From positions 7,981,380-8,043,379 of the forward strand of contig NW_019091362.1 of NCBI RefSeq assembly GCF_001949145.1: a stretch of DNA of 62,000 nucleotides, in the 5' to 3' direction. The notes under the pieces were generated by a model. The model did not search any database. It saw only the letters and a program-made list of their open reading frames with translations, and was not told the origin of the DNA. The translations under genes were made by a program, and so were the position numbers. This stretch comes from Acanthaster planci (taxonomy: Eukaryota > Echinodermata > Asteroidea > Valvatida > Acanthasteridae). Positions 11,301 to 23,507 of this stretch are shown in pieces (the stretch's first letter is position 1; each line of letters opens with the position of its first letter).

Positions 11301-14300
11301 GTTTAGGACAGAAGATATTTCCAGAATTGCAGCTATGAAGTGGCTGAGTGTAAAACAGTACTTGTCTTCTTTGTCAGTGTCATTTTTTGTTAGGTTTCTG
11401 TAAGATTTAATTGAAAATGGAATTTGTCAACGGTTGCTTTTTAATGGACCCAAACTATAAAGATTTCATAGGAGAATAAGTATGTGCTTGGTTGGTCTTT
11501 CAGACCTTCTCAGGAATACCTTTTTGTACAATTCAGCAAAAATCCTGAATTTTTCATGCAGAAACTTAGTCATTTCACCACTTTTGTGCATTTTTTCTGT
11601 TCATGCTCACGGGCCACTGTCGTGTCATTTGTTCTGCTTCTATGCAGTTGAAATCTTATGAATTGGCAATGCCTGTATTGCCTTTGGTAATCAAGAGGAT
11701 TGTTTGGCAAGAAAAAGAAAACACAGTTGCAATGTGTCATTACCTAAACATTGTATTTCTTAATGAACCCACCCAAAAAAGAAATATAAAACACAGACAA
11801 AAACTGGCAGGTGCATGAAATATTCTCCATATGAAAAGTATAATTGTATTTGGTATATACACTTCCTTATGCTTCACCTCAAATTTTCAGGCTCGGTCAA
11901 GTTTACATTTATTGCTCATTTCTTATAGTTTCAAATTTCAATTTATTTAAAAATGGTTATTATTATTATTATTCCGTCCCTAAATTTCCCTGGGATTCCA
12001 AACCTTCCCACTTTTCTTTTTTATTCTAGATTGGCAAGTGGATATAGCAAAATTTTCATTGCAGCCACACCAGTAAGTGCTTGAAAGAAGACATATCCGA
12101 GAAAACCAGTTTTGCCTTTTTGTTGGCTTCGGAGGGGAAAACGTTGTACTTACTATATTTCTTAAAATGTTACCCATGCCATAAGCCATATGTTATCAGA
12201 AACCCTCTTGGGGTTTAAAGGCATTTAAAGGAATCTTGCATACTAGAAATCAGTTTTGAAATGTCTAACGTTTTCACCCACATCATGCCCATTTTTAACA
12301 AGGTGCTAAACTAGGTAATACACTAAAACAGAGATTCGTTTGCTCTTTCTAATGCAAACTAAAACCAAAGTACTGAAATCATGGCCTAAAGATATTTTGG
12401 TGGATTGGGTCAGAAATGGTAAAGGGTCATTTGTGCTTAATTAATGATGACTGTTGGATAGCCTTCAAAATTGGACACTTCATCTCTGCCTCACTGACTT
12501 TTCAGTACAGTTGTATTTCCCCAAACTTTCCAACCTTCATTGGGTGTTTGAAGTTCTGTACTATTGTCAATAAATTTGGTCCAAATCTATTTTGTTCACT
12601 AGGCAGATATGGTTGTGAGTCTGCTCATCAAATATCTAGAGAGTCAGAGTATTGTGTGGCCTGTGGTTGGGCTTGTCACCATTATGGGCGGTCTGAACAT
12701 ACTGCTTCACTTCATCATAGTTTCGGCTTTACATGGTGGATTGATGTACGTAAGCACTTTGCTTTATCTGTTGTAAGCTCACTGCTTTTAGCATGCATTA
12801 TTAAAACTGACATTCCCCAAGCTATACTTTCTTGTATTTGCCAGTTGCCGCTTGCAGCTCCTGCATGAAGTCTGTCCAGTGAAGTTGTTTGAAATGGGAA
12901 TTACTGTATTGTATAGTGTTGTAGTTGAGTCCATCACAAGTCCTTTCACAAGTCCCTTCACAAGACCAGTCCTAAGGAACCGGGCAGATGGTGACAAAAT
13001 AATGCTTTTGTCACAGTTCCTTTGAATAGCTTGTGAATTGGATTAAGACCAAACTGACTTGTGATGGATTTGTGATAGACTTGCAGGGAGTTACAATGGA
13101 CTATATACTAATACTGTTATATAATACTAATATAATACAGTACTAATAATATAATACTGTTCCAAAATTTCCTAAATCCTTCATTGTTTTTTCTTGAGAA
13201 ATTGTGAATTCTGCTCAAGGCTGTGCAGTGTGACGGCAAATTTGTCATGGGAAACCTGTCAGCGAATCATGCTTAGAAAGTCAGGATTAAGAATTTCTTC
13301 CATTTCTGCATTACCTATCTACATGTACCTGTACTCACGTTCGGTCTGGCTACCTGACTTCAGAGTGTATGCATTTCTGTGATACAGGGGAGCAGTCTGG
13401 GCCCAGGTCATCACCTATTATCTTGGAGCTTTCATGTTGTTGGGCTATGTCTGCAAGAAAGGCATTTACAAGGAGACGTGGCCCGGTAATTATTCTACCT
13501 GACACAACCCTTTTTTGGTCCTAGAATCGTAACACACACATCCAATACCATTTTGGGTGTTGAACAGTATCGTGAGTTTTTGTTTGAAAAATGAATTGCT
13601 GGACATGTGTCTCGACTTTTGTGGGGAAAAAAAAGGAGCCGTAATTCAAAGTATTCAAAATGGTTTTGATTTTACCATGCTTAAGAGAGATGCATATACA
13701 AGGAGTCATGGCCAGGTGTGCGACCAGTGCAATCAGGATTTTTGTGTCACAGTGAATACATTGGTTTGCTTACCATGCTCAGAAGTCTTGTACACTTTCA
13801 GCCTGCTTAGTATAGTGTTCCTGGAGAGACCATATACCAGTCAGCACAATTGAATTAATTGAAATAGTCAGAAATAGTTCTAAACATTATACATGTAAAT
13901 CATCTGTTATATGTTTCGTTTAAAAATGTACTGCAAAATTGTATGACAAAAAGTTACATGTACATTGCACATACACCTCTAGACCTCCGGTTTTTGTCAT
14001 TGTTACCAATTATTGGTTGCGATTTTTGTTAATAATTTGTGTTGTGTCCTGTATTCTACACTATTCTAATATTTGCAAAATTAAAGTAAGGATTTCCTCG
14101 AATGGAATTTCATGAAAATATATCTGAAATATCTAAACTATGGCCTCCACATTGGAATACCAGGCGTTGCCCCTCAAATCATAATTCAAAGCTCCATCAA
14201 TAAGCCATTTGCCAGTTAAATTTGAATAAGATGTGGTACACTGAGTTCTTTAAATTCCCGTGAACATACATGTACATGCAACAATTTGAATTCTCCATAC

Positions 14301-17300
14301 TAAAAACACTCGCTATACGTTGTGATTCGGGGCAAGCTTTTGCTTAGTTACGTAAGAGACGCCTTGCAACAATACACTGTTCTCAATGGATAAGAAGGGC
14401 ACAAAGGAACCAGTCCATTCCAGAGATGGTGGTCGCTATGCAAAAGCTTGCCCTGAATCACAAGGTATAGCAACAGTGTCTTTAGTCTGGGGAATTCAAA
14501 CTGTTATGTTTTTGTGCAGTCAGATAACTCAGAATATCAGATTTTATTCAAATTTAACTTGCAGAAGGCTTATTGAATGATAAATAGATTTAATCTGAAG
14601 ACACATCGGTGGTTGGTTGGATGTCATACATGTAAATTCCACTCTTGAACGTAGAATGCCCACTCTGATATCATACACAGATGTTTTTAGTTTATTGCTC
14701 AGCGGTAACTTAATGCTACCTGCATCTATGCTAGCAGTCATATGAACGAGTAGTCACAAAAGGCAAATTGGTGCCAGCATAAAGTTTAATGCCAGAAGCT
14801 AACATGGTTTATTAGTGCTGTAAAGCATTCCATCCAGAGAAGTATTTCGTCATGAGATGAAATTCATAGACAATACCTCAAGGTTTGTATTTCAAATGGA
14901 TATGTTAACATTCTTGTAGTTTGAAATACACTTTGTTTCTCTACTTTGTTTCTTTAATAGCTGAAGTTACTGTTACCATGCAGGTTTGGGCTCAAACATT
15001 GTATCCTGTTGTCTTTTTGGTTTCCAGGGAAAATTTCAAATATGAAAAAAGATGTCAACCAAACATATATAACTTAAATAACACCCTAGAAAGGAAGAGC
15101 AACATTTTGCAGACCAGATTTTGACCCTTTCTCTACAAATTACAGGGTTATCCAGGATTTGGGCAGAAGCGTAGTGTGTCCGAGGACTTGCAAAGTCATT
15201 TTGTGGGCTCAACATTTCCAACTTAGATGCTTTTGGTGTTTTTCTAGGGGTCGTTTTTTTTTTCATTTAACGTGAATCCTTTCCACTGAAGAAGAATCAA
15301 AGTTGAGTCCTTATTAATGTATTTTTTAATTTGAGTGATGTCAAGTTCAACTTGTATTCACATTGAAGTACCATACTTATTTCGGGATTTCTTGCATGTA
15401 ATTTAAAATCCTGAAGGTTTTTTTTACACTACTTGAGGGAATTTGCCTTTCAAGTAAATTTCACGAAACTTCCCTGACATCATATTTGAAGGGGATTTAT
15501 TTTGCAGTGAAGGTAGCTCTTGCTGTACGTGGATCAATTCATTAACTTTAGCATCAGAATTAGAAACATAACTCCTGCCTTGCCACTGTGAAATCCCCTT
15601 GTATGATAATTGGGATGGTACGTGTAGTTGCCTTGAGCCAGCATGGCTCATTAACTATACCTCGTCATGCTTAAATGCACACCGTCATTTACTTTGCCTC
15701 TTTAGATAGCAAATGGAGTTGCTCCTCAGAAATTACACATAAAAATCAAGCTGGTTGGATGGAGCCTGTGCTGATTGTTTCCTGTTTGTCATGCTTTACT
15801 ACTGCGCCATCCATTCTGCCTCTGTAGACAACAGATGGTGTTTTTCCAGAAATAGTCTTCATAAAAATAAAACTGCTTCCATTGCAGTGGTCTATGGTAC
15901 ATGTACCTCTGTTTGTCATGTTTGACATGTTTGAATGCACTCTGCCATCCACTGTGCCTCTTCAGACACAAGATCATGCAACTTTAGAAGGATAACGTGT
16001 AAATAAAACTGCTTGTATCTCGGTTGCGTACTTCTGTAGGCAACTAAGGGGTGTGGGGTGTTCTGTACACCACATTACACTGGGGAGCTCAGAGTGCCGT
16101 TTATGAAAAGATGCACATCTTTTGTGTGGAAAAGAATCATAAGAAACAGTATTTCTGAAGTTTGTGTTGTGTTTGTCCTTTTTTTGTTCACTGTCATTTT
16201 GCTTGCACCCTAGAGCTCTGCATACGTTGCAGTGTCATTCGACAACCAGAGTTAGAAACCATAACTGCAGTGGTACAATGCTCTTGGGCAGGTGGTATGC
16301 ACGCATTGCATGCCTCTTACCATATGCACACGCACATCATGCTGAAGAATGAGTGTGTGACTGCAGTGTCTAATTGGTTTGCTCTAAACAAGTTGAAAAT
16401 TGAAATGAAGTAAACACGTCTGATAGTGACCTTTCAGGGTCACTTGGACTTCAAGTGTAAAAATTTGTTGCAAATTGAAGTGTTTTATTTAAGGGATATT
16501 TGGTCGAAATTTCAGTCCAGGAGAGTGATTCATGTTGAAGTGTTAGCATTTTGAAAACATATCGAGTGTGTTAGTATCTTTAGCAAGCCAGCAAGCAACC
16601 TAACCAACCACATTGAAAACAAATGCATGTATTATTGCTTAATTTGTGCAAATATCTAGTCCTAAAATGAATATAGAAGCCTTCAGAGGGCAGGCGCACC
16701 AAGGTCATATTGGTAAAACTATGCATTCATTATGAATAATTATTTGTAGACATATGCACATCAAATATACAGGAAAGCTGATGGGCGAAAACTCAGGTTA
16801 TACTGAATGAAACAATGTGCTGGTATATTATGGAGAAAAAACTAAGCTAGGCTTTAAAAGATGACATGGCCCATTGATTAACTGGTCAATTTCTGTCTGT
16901 AGAAATTTACCTCGAAAATCATACATTTACTGTGTGTCCTTCACGTCATTTAAGGGTAATTTATTCATGTATTTTCAGCATGAAATTTGCATTATCAGTG
17001 CTGCTTGTAGAGGGTGGGATTCCAAAGGACAAACTACTGCCAATAGATCTACTGCCATAGATTTACATCAATTTGAAAAACTTCAGAAGCCTGGTGCCTT
17101 CCAGAGTTGCTCCAAATGACTGTAACTGTTGATCCTTAATTGTAATTTTTGTGTTTATGTATTTAATTCGAATCCCGACACTAATGCAGTTTGGTGCAGA
17201 CCAGCTGTTAGTTGTGTGAGTCAGACACGTACATCTCTATTGTTTTAATAGGCTGGTCCTGGGAGTGTCTTCAAGAGTGGGGCACAATCATGAAGTTGTC

Positions 17301-20300
17301 CGTTGGCGGCATGGGTACCGGTTTTGTGGAATGGGCAAGCTTCGAAGCCGGTTTCTTCATCACAGGTGAGGTGGTCACCAGTGGCTTGCCACATTTCTGT
17401 AGCAACATTCTCAAACTAAACAACATCTAAAGTGTTAGCTAAATATTTACAAGTACACGTATATTTTGCTTGAAAGTTTCACTTAGTGTTATGGAATTAC
17501 TTAGGCATGTTTTCCAGTTGTGGGTAATATTTTTGGACAAATTTTCTGAAAGCGCAAACCTGTGCTCCTGTTTTCCATTTTCCTGCTTGATTCAGACAAA
17601 AAAATGCCTTGTGCATGTATTTTCAATTCTTTGTGAGTGGTATATGTTAACACTTAAACCAGTCGGACATTTTTAATGGATTCAAGTGGATTGATAGAAG
17701 TAGAGTAAGCTGAATTATTGGGGGTTTGGGTTAATTATTTCAATTAAGAAGGGAACATTTTTTTCAAGTTTTCTAGACTTCTATGTCAGTTTTTCTTTTC
17801 ACTCTGTAGGCCTGTATGGGAAGACAGAAGTTGGTGCTCATGCTGTTTTGTTCAATGTCAGCAGTGTAACGTGGGCCGTAAGTAGGCACTTTAACTGTTC
17901 AAAGACTAGGGAATCAGAAACCATTGAGATCGTGGCCAGGAAGCAAAATAAAAAGCGTGTTGGTCAAGAAAGATGTTGCCATTTTGAGGTGGGGGTGCAT
18001 CATGCCCAGCCCTGTAGCCAGCCTCAGGTGTTTGGGGAGGGGGTACATTACCAGCTAGTGGAGGGCGTCATGAGAACAATAGATAATTTGATGCAATGGG
18101 GAGGGGCAGCTTGCCACTTGCTGGGGGAGGGCAGCCCCTCTGCCTCCTCCCAGCAATGGGCTTGATAGTGGCCCAAATGGATGTGTAGATGTTTCATAGG
18201 CCTGTACCCCTTAATTTCAACAGGCACCCCTTGTAGTCAGTGATGAATAGCCAAAATCTCTCAGTGTTTTCACACTACAATGTAGGTGAAAACTTCAGAA
18301 GGCATCTTGGTCTATTATTTTCACCGTCCACTTTCATCTTCTCGAACTGTTAATAATGCAGAGTACTGCTACTGACAAGTTTAAAATCTGGCCGTCAGTT
18401 TAATGCACAGATTTGTTGTTAAAAAAGTGATTATTATACAAATTTGGATCAGCACTTCTGGAAATGTTTGGTGTTTGTACAGATATCAACTGGTTTCGGT
18501 GTCGGAGGAACTATCTTAATTGGAAACTTTTTGGGAGCCAAAAATCCAGTGAAGGCCCATATGACAGCTAGTCTTTGTATCGTTATCACAGGTATAGTGC
18601 CCAACATTACACATAAAACCACTTTGTGCCGGCCCCATTTATCCATGTTGATTCTGCGGTGCCGGGTAATTTTTTATTTTCTGTTTTCAAAATTCTTTTT
18701 AAAAATTCATACACCCACACGGATGACTCTCTTGTGGCTTCTCTAATCTGACAGATAATATTTATTAACGCTTGAATATTTCAGCCAGGCCTGCCGCCTT
18801 GTAAAAAGAGCCTATATTGTGCGGGGTTATGTAAGTTTCTTTTGTTCCCGAAACTGGCACAGTGCGCTGCTGGCGTCTTATCAATATGGGCCAGATTAGC
18901 GTGTAGTGTTATTGTATTGCTCATCACGGAGCACTTCTGTCCCTGCTGGTAATCTGTTTGCGCTGAATGCCACGAAGAGTGGTATAATTTTTCGAAACAA
19001 TGACTGATTTCCTCCGCTATTGACAACTGAAAAATGCTGGCAATTCCCAGCAGCTCAGTCTTTTGTTTTGAGTATGGCCTTTTGTGACAAGGCAAAGCTC
19101 TTTTGTCCTGCTTCGTGCTCCACGGCTTCGTGCTCCACGGCTTCGTGCTCCACGGCTTCGTGTATATTGCTTATGTTCCCGAAACTGGGTAGACCCCGGC
19201 ACGAAGTGGTTAACCCTTGCTCTCATGTCCTACAGGCATTCGGATTGCTCTTTTCTTAAAACAGTAGGTATGAAATATTATTGTTTTACGAAGTTGTAGC
19301 TTACTTGCCAGCTGCAGGTAGTGTCCAGCGTTCATTCTTGTGACTTTCCCTGAGAGCTTAATTTTTTAGCCCAACATGAATGTTCCGAATGCTCTCTCTT
19401 CCTCAGCACTCCTGGGTGTGTTGTACATCGTGTTCTACCTTCCCGTCAGAAATGTTCTGGGCTATATCTTCACCAAGGACATGTAAGAAATGGCAAAAAA
19501 GGCTTTTCAAAAGTTCTCATGGTATAAACACATTGGAGAAGCATTGACGAGTATGATCTGTCACTGCTAGAGGTACTCTGCGCTTCATGCCTTCAGGGCT
19601 ATACTGTATATATTTACAAAAAAGAAAAAAATAATGTCTCCTCTTTCATGTCTTGAATGCTCAATTTTAAACTTCTGCCTATCACAGATCTTTGGTACAA
19701 AATGTGTCATTCATTGTGTCACTCTGTTTAAATGTTAGCTAGTGTCTCATCAGCTTATGACAGCCTTTTCCAATGCAAACAAATTTTTTGACCATTTTTT
19801 CCTCTCCACACATTTCTATTCAGGTCATTTTGGTATTGTGTGTTCCTATAAAAATGTACAAGGTGCACTGTACTTGTACTGTAGATAAGACCAAAGAATG
19901 CAACATTAATGTCAATAAGCCTTTTGCGAGTTAACTTTGACCCAAATCTGGTACACTGAGTTCTTTAAATTCACGTGAACATAATTTGATTTCACCTTAC
20001 TAAAACCACTGTTGCTATACCTCTTGATTCGGGGCAAGCTTTTGCTTAGTTACATAAGAGACGCCTTGCAACAATACACTGTTTTCAGTGGATAAGAAGG
20101 GCACAAGGGAACCAGTCCATTCCAGAGATTTTGGTCGCTATGCAAAAGCTTGCCCCGAATCACGAGGTATAGCAACAGTGTCTTTAGTCTGAGGAATTCA
20201 AATCATTATGTTTATGTGCAGTCAGATAACTCAGTGCACCAGATTTTATTCCAATTTAACTCGCAAATGGCTTATTGAAACAGTTTCTTTATCTTCTACC

Positions 20301-23300
20301 AGTGATGTGGTCCTCATGGTAGCAAGTATTCTTCCAATCGTTGCTGCCAGTGAGGTATTTGACTCTGTCAATGTGAGTTGCTCCCGATGATATCTGTTTT
20401 GAAGAATTAGCATTTGAGACAATAATTTTCCCACTTCCAAGTCACACTCTAAACTAGTGCACACTTTCGTTTGTGTTAGACAACCTTTGATTAAGTTACA
20501 TATACTTCAAATTCCCTGTGACAGCTATGAATATGCTATCTTGTCATGTTTTGCCAGTCTCGATCCATTAAATCCATTCTGAATGAAAAAAACTCACCTA
20601 GCCAGTAGTGTGCTGAGTGAGGAATGGCTGCAGACTGCTCAAGACCCTCTTCAGAACCTCTTCATGTTGCTTACACTAAAGAACACATCATCAAATCACT
20701 CAAAGGACCATATGGCTTATGCATGGCATGTACCGTCACCATACCAACCTGTTGCACTGTGCTATATGCCCCTGACCTGTAATTAGAATGTACAAGCATG
20801 CACCACGACTGACTGGAAAATAAGGTGGTCAGAGATGTTGGAGAACTTAGCATCAATAATTTTAGGATTTCACCCCCCCTGATTTTTCCAACTGATGAAT
20901 GTAAAAATAAGTATGTCTCCAACTTGCGATTGAGTTGTGGACTTGGGCTATAGAAGGTGTGGCTTCATTGGTATAAGTGGCGCGGCCAAAAAATTTCACT
21001 AAAAGAGAACATTATTCAGTATTTCTTTCAAAACGTAATTTACCATAAACTAAGTGGCAGATTTTATTGCACAAACTCGTGTTGCTTTTGGGAACCTTAA
21101 CAAATGCAGGATTGAATGAATATATACCTCTCCAAAAGTTAGAATTGGGGAATAGGGAAGATGACTCGTCCATTATTAAATAAATCTGTACTTGATGTTT
21201 GGATCATTGCAGAGATTGGTTAATGTCTTTTGTTACACAGATAATACAAAAGAACTTGTGTTGAGTGCATAATTACAAATAAATCATTCACAGTAAATGT
21301 TTTGCTCTCTAATTTCCATAGACTGCTTACTATGGTATCCTACGAGGTTGTGGATACCTGCATGTTGGTGCAGTGGTGTGCATCGTTGGGTATGCAGTTG
21401 GTCTCTCTCTTGGTGCGACTTTGATGTTTAAATACAACTATGGTTTGCAAGGTAAAGGAAAAGTTTCTTCCTATGGTTGAAACTAAATGAGAAATGGTAC
21501 TTAAACGTGATTCGCAAACAAACACCAATCTACACCAGTCCACTATTTCATGAAGAGCAATTGTTGTGCTTATAGCCAGCATCCACCCTGTGAAGTAACA
21601 TGTATGGTTTACATGAACCTTACTGAGCATGAGCCAAAAACGAAATGTTTAGGGGGAGTTCTCTTCTTGTCCGTTGAGTTCACTGCTAAGTTGTATGCAT
21701 TGATCCCTCTCACCCTTGACAGGTCTTTGGCTGGGCATGCTGACATCCCTAATCCTTCAATTTCTGTTGCTGATGCTGTTCATATTGTTTCTAATCAAGT
21801 GGAAGAAGGAAGCTGTCAAGGTCTCTCTTTTGTTTTGCAAAGATTTTAATTTTTCACCTCTAATTATACTCCGAAATCAAATGTAATGAAAGTTGTGTTA
21901 TCAATCATTGGTTCCAAACTCAGTCGTGTGGAGACATTTTCTCCTTTTATATTTTCTCTGTGGCAAAACTTGTCTGTAATTGGCATGAGACTGTTGCTGA
22001 CGTCTTTCCAGAGATTTAAATGCGCACCGTGGCTCTGATGTGAAAATAAATGCAGACATGGTATTTCTTGTTTCCTTTTATTGAAGGGACTGGGATGTTG
22101 AAGTCCTTTTTTTAATGTTAGTTGATGAGAACATGAAGTGAGATCTTTGGGGAAATTGGCTCAGACTTTTGTTTGACATTTCAATTTTCAAAAAAAAGTC
22201 ATGATTTTTCAATAACTGAAAATCAATTTTCAGGGTGTTTTTAAGGCTAGTTGCACTTTTCCTCAGAAGCAGAGTTTCAGTCTAGCCTTGCCATCTGAAA
22301 ATTCTTGATTGGTTGAAGCTCTATTGAGTTCAGTGCTGACAGCAATAAGGTTATACCCAGCCCAGTCTTTCAAAGGTTTATCTCAGCTCCGACGCCAGTT
22401 TCTGGCATGGATGGGTGGTCCTAGTACCAGCTAGGGGAAACATAACAATCTTGTGGGCAATTTCTGTTCTTATGGATTTCCGGGGGGGGGGGGCAGCTGC
22501 TTATGGGGAGCCTTCAGACAGCCCCTTCGGGCCCCCCGTAGCAACGGGTGTGGTCTTTCCCCTTCTCTGCCCTTTGTAATTTCTGATAGGCACGCCAGAC
22601 TGTAAAGAGATCATCTAGAAATTCATCTACATGTACGTGTATTGTGGACTATTTTGAGCAGTGACAAAATACCTGATCCCCTGTGTTGCTTTTTTTCACT
22701 TTGCAGGCACAGAAAAGAGCAGCTGTACTGCCAAATAAAAAATCCTTAGACAAAAAGCAAGATGGAGGTATACCTTTGGAGCCTCTGAAAAACCCTCTTG
22801 AAGAATCAGTGGATATATTGGCCCAAATAGACGGACAAGAGTTTGAGGAAAGCTCTAGCAAGAGTGACGAATCTTCCATTCAACGGAACAAGCACCATGG
22901 AGACGGAAACAGCAGCTGCCAGAGTGTTGGGGACGTGGAGGAGTCTGGTTTCCATCAGCAGGAACCCCCAGAAATGCAGGATAGTGATTGTGCTGACGTC
23001 ACAGAGGCAGGAACCACACCCAAGTGCAGTTGCTCCCACGAGGAGAAACAGCACGAGGCAAGACTTGAGGAAGAAGATGATGACAGTGAGATTGGAGTCT
23101 TGACCATCGGCAGGCTGTCACTCCCCCAGCTCATTTTGCGTCGAGGCTCGGCTCTTTTCTTATGCATTTCCTTTCTTCTTGTTTCCATTTATGTCTCAAA
23201 TGACATCATTCCTTCTGTCAGACCAGCCGTCCCACAATCAGTAAATGTAACGTCAAATTACACCACAGAGTTCACAGAAAGTTTTGATTTGAGCACTTAT

Positions 23301-23312
23301 GTTAGCAGTTAA
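8301..23312 (+). CDS. SLC47A1-like: MATE-type organic cation/proton exchanger (SLC47A family), complete
   Basis: Fifteen coding exons join in frame: 8301-8561, 9212-9313, 9813-9881, 11099-11247, 12030-12072, 12603-12745, 13388-13485, 17252-17365, 17810-17877, 18483-18591, 19407-19482, 20303-20372, 21322-21451, 21723-21820, 22707-23312, giving 711 residues. The start follows a splice acceptor at 8256, so a 5' non-coding exon lies upstream. The protein would export organic cations from the plasma membrane in exchange for protons. Residues 1-87 are a soluble N-terminus. Twelve membrane segments follow, with family motifs GHLGKDEI (after TM1), GADTLFSQ and LRGCG. A long acidic loop follows residue 510, then a thirteenth membrane segment after QLILRRG, as in vertebrate MATE1. 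Glu315 and Glu320 match human Glu273 and Glu278; Asn342 and Asp431 replace human Glu300 and Glu389. Human MATE1 is 570 residues; the excess is mainly in the N-terminus and the acidic loop. Donors GTACTG (after 9313) and GTCTCT (after 21820) are weak, so those borders are less certain. Human comparisons are from memory. Confidence 0.93.
10195..10211. repeat. TACATGTA-type palindromic run
   Basis: ATGTACATGTATGTACATGT-like run in MATE intron 3. This is one of many such runs spread across the window, discussed in the findings. Confidence 0.6.
14198..14575. mobile_element. MITE family B, copy 1 (378 bp, long TIRs), MATE intron 7
   Basis: The element starts CAATAAGCC and ends GGCTTATTG. The two halves are reverse complements over more than 100 bases; the GATTCGGGGCAAGCTTTTGC block near 14325 reappears inverted near 14450. 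A second copy in the same orientation lies at 19913-20277 in another intron of the same gene. No coding capacity. The superfamily is not recognised and the target duplication is unclear. Confidence 0.8.
15660..16035. repeat. Diverged tandem repeat, about three units of roughly 127 bp, MATE intron 7
   Basis: Units starting near 15664, 15787 and 15914 share blocks in the same order: GTCATG(C/T)TT, then GCCATCCA(T/C)T, TGCCTCT, TAGACA-like, and later ATAAAACTGCTT. Divergence is high, so this is an old array. A weaker unit may precede it near 15540-15650. Confidence 0.6.
18769..19209 (-). mobile_element. TTAA-flanked MITE family C, copy 2, MATE intron 10
   Basis: This segment is the reverse complement of most of the element at 37110-37683. 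Shared blocks include GGCACAGTGCGCTGCTG, TTTCCTCCGCTATT and GGCAATTCCCAGCAGCT. The right end is GGCACGAAGTGG followed by TTAA (19210-19213). The left end is worn (TTAACGCTTG at 18765). It is shorter than the partner copy and carries an internal 15-bp tandem repeat that the partner lacks. Confidence 0.75.
19111..19162. repeat. 15-bp tandem repeat, about 3.5 copies
   Basis: The unit CTTCGTGCTCCACGG occurs three full times (19111-19155), followed by CTTCGTG. It sits inside the family C element copy. Its unit length is a multiple of three, so it creates repetitive open frames on both strands that are not genes. Confidence 0.9.
19913..20277. mobile_element. MITE family B, copy 2 (365 bp), MATE intron 11
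   Basis: Same architecture as the copy at 14198-14575, with CAATAAGCC and GGCTTATTG ends and arms of more than 100 bases. Its right end lies only 25 bases before the exon that begins at 20303. The short pyrimidine-rich stretch after the element, plus element sequence itself, must therefore supply the branch point region for that exon. Confidence 0.85.
22440..22600. repeat. G-rich low-complexity tract in MATE intron 14
   Basis: A G-run of about a dozen bases near 22481 is followed by a GC-rich stretch (CAGCCCCTTCGGGCCCCCCG). This resembles the G-rich interior of hAT-like miniature elements, but no ends could be assigned. Confidence 0.4.
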
Positions 23313-23501
23313 TTTGGCAGGTATTCAGATGGCTACCCAAGTCATGAATATATCCTCAATTCTCACACCAGGTGCAATAAATGCTCATGCTCCTGTCTTG
23401 ACACATTACGCAAAGAGAGAGTGAGTGCGAGATCTCTACTTCTAAACAATGCACAGGCATTTTTTAATACATATATTCAGTGCATGAAAAGTATGCAATC
23501 C

Positions 23502-23507
23502 AATAAA
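23502..23507 (+). terminator. Candidate polyadenylation signal of the MATE gene
   Basis: AATAAA lies 190 bases after the stop codon. It is the nearest canonical hexamer downstream of the gene. Confidence 0.5.

Noticed and set aside
12416-12868. 150-codon plus-strand frame
   Set aside because: It overlaps the MATE exon at 12603-12745 in a different frame; the exon frame matches the transporter family and this one does not.
18865-19300. Repetitive open frames on both strands near 19.1 kb
   Set aside because: Produced by the 15-bp tandem repeat inside a MITE; not a protein with a repeat domain.
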